Assembly: GCA_902785755.1 (NCBI GenBank)
Contig: CACZZO010000003.1
Coordinates: 242,690-306,689, forward strand
Direction: 5' to 3'
DNA length: 64,000 nucleotides
Source: an uncultured Bacteroidia bacterium
GTDB taxonomy: Bacteria; Bacteroidota; Bacteroidia; Bacteroidales; F082
The translations under genes were made by a program, and so were the position numbers. Below, in pieces: positions 63,240 through 64,000 of this stretch (positions are counted from its first letter, which is position 1; the number at the start of each line of letters is the position of its first letter). The notes under the pieces are model-generated. The model saw only the letters and a program-made list of their open reading frames with translations, did not search any database and was not told where the DNA came from.

Positions 63240-63425
63240 CTACTCCTGCGTTGGCCCGTCTGATGTCTTGTTGTCACTTCCACCTCCACCACCTCCAATT
63301 GGGATTCCAACCAATAGCCACACCAGAACGCTGATGATATAAAGGGTCCAAGCCCACCAAGGCGCATGGATTCTGATGAGAACAATCAATCCGATAAGAT
63401 AATCAATAAAGATGAAGCATCCCAT
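63240..63425 (-). CDS. Small membrane protein with poly-Gly tail
   Basis: The 61-residue protein starts at the ATG at 63425 (MGCFIFIDYLIGLIVLIRIH). Two hydrophobic segments are split by APWWAWTLY, followed by GIPIGGGGGGSDNKTSDG. I do not recognise a family. The Gly run is encoded by repeated GGTGGAGG-like codons and could vary in length. The gene is isolated, and its reality rests on the membrane pattern. Confidence 0.5.
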   Translation of the reverse strand: MGCFIFIDYLIGLIVLIRIHAPWWAWTLYIISVLVWLLVGIPIGGGGGGSDNKTSDGPTQE

Positions 63426-63520
63426 AGTGTGTTGTTTTTGATAACGGTCGCGAAAATATAGCACCTCTGCCGATGCTCAATGGAATGTAGTGAATTATAG
63501 TAAAAGATAGTAGGTTTTCT

Positions 63521-63624
63521 ACACCAATTGCCACCAATTTGCCACAAATCTTTCAAAGATTCATTTCTGGAGATTCGTGAATCATTAGCTTCGCTGAATC
63601 TATGATTTCATGGAAATTCGTGTT
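63521..63624. repeat. Short inverted-repeat element, ACGAATT / CCAATT type
   Basis: A 104-bp element. The left arm is ACACCAATTGCCACCAATTT; the right arm read in reverse is AACACGAATTTCCATGAAAT. Nested stems AATCTTT-C-AAAGATT and GATTC-GT-GAATC lie inside. The words match those of the element at 14662 but the arms are more diverged. Confidence 0.6.
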
Positions 63625-63684
63625 GAAAAAAGCCTTACCGCCGCAACTTGATTTCCTCACTGATGCAAAGATTGAACTTCATCT

Positions 63685-64000
63685 CTAAACATCACGAATT
63701 TGCGCGTCTAACTCTTCTTCTGTCGGGCGAGGAATGTCATTCTCGTTGATTAGGTCGATAGCACGTTGCCAATCTTGATCGGCTGCTGCATACAAATACC
63801 ATGCTCCAATAATTGGATTACACTCAACGCCGTGACCTTCAAAATAGCAGATTCCCAACTGCGTTTGGGCATCAGGCTCCTCCTGCTCGGCGGCTTTTTC
63901 GAACCAAGGCACTGCTTTATCATATTCTTCCCTATTGTAAAACTGCATCCCATAGCAAAATTGGCCGTCAGCGTTTCCCGCTTCAGCCGCCATTTTATAG
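63685..64000 (-). CDS. Sel1-repeat protein, N-terminus beyond window edge
   Basis: The last 105 codons of a Sel1-like/TPR protein. The frame is open to the right edge (YKMAAEAGNADGQFCYG), so the internal ATG at 63993 is not the start. WFEKAAEQEEPDAQTQLGIC and FEGHGVECNPIIGAWYLYAAA are Sel1 repeats, which mediate protein-protein contacts. The C-terminal tail (PRPTEEELDAQIRDV) is acidic. Confidence 0.8.
   Translation of the reverse strand, partial: YKMAAEAGNADGQFCYGMQFYNREEYDKAVPWFEKAAEQEEPDAQTQLGICYFEGHGVECNPIIGAWYLYAAADQDWQRAIDLINENDIPRPTEEELDAQIRDV

Overview
The window is a chromosomal segment of a Bacteroidota bacterium, most likely order Bacteroidales. The evidence is the type IX secretion set (PorX regulator, a PorD/DUF4835-type protein, three secreted peptidases with C-terminal sorting domains), promoters of the TAnnTTTG type, the divergent short omega-like RNA polymerase subunit, and the block rpsU-xerC-raiA-tRNAs-tuf-tRNA-secE-nusG-rplKAJL-rpoBC. 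The family within the order cannot be fixed from sequence reading alone. Many genes are leftward and densely packed, with several ATGA stop/start overlaps.

Layout. 1-7.7 kb is a surface-polysaccharide locus on the minus strand: a partial radical SAM protein, a glycosyltransferase, a decayed Wzt-type ABC ATPase, a phosphoglycosyl (sugar) transferase, a WbpE-like aminotransferase, a WbpD-like acetyltransferase and a LutA-like Fe-S protein. 7.7-13.3 kb holds aroA, aroB, a thioredoxin-like lipoprotein, tsaE, porX and a small-protein/GNAT pair. 13.4-28.4 kb holds an HD phosphohydrolase, a thioesterase, an MBL hydrolase, dapA, two tandem secreted M14 carboxypeptidases, bamD, an omega-like subunit, porD-like, recN and a secreted C10 protease. 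28.4-36.3 kb holds a zinc-ribbon protein, a DUF4159 protein, rsmE, argS, pyrB-pyrI, a LemA protein and an AAA/PD-(D/E)XK protein. 36.5-51.8 kb is the transcription/translation core block on the minus strand, with five tRNA genes around tuf. 52-56 kb is tatA-tatC followed by two iron-sulfur proteins that themselves carry twin-arginine motifs. 56-62 kb holds a PAP2-VanX fusion, a metal P-type ATPase and a DPP IV. 62-64 kb holds two tRNA-Val genes, a membrane zincin, a small Gly-tailed membrane protein and a partial Sel1-repeat protein.

Working together. PorX, PorD-like and the sorting-domain proteases belong to the same export system. TatAC probably exports the C-terminal half of the adjacent polyferredoxin and the adjacent aldo/keto reductase, giving a compact membrane redox module. 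The WbpE/WbpD/sugar-transferase set would build and load a 2,3-diamino-type sugar onto a lipid carrier.

The most unusual non-coding signal is a family of six inverted-repeat elements (three of 161-168 bp, three of 83-104 bp). Their arms are degenerate tandem words (ACGAATT, ACGGATT, ACGCAGAAT) that differ between copies yet stay complementary within each copy, with nested perfect hairpins inside the large ones. A second family of heptamer repeats (GTTTAGA/GTTGAGA) supplies a stop codon to dapA and forms two in-frame peptide insertions in the P-type ATPase. No CRISPR array, phage or insertion sequence was seen.
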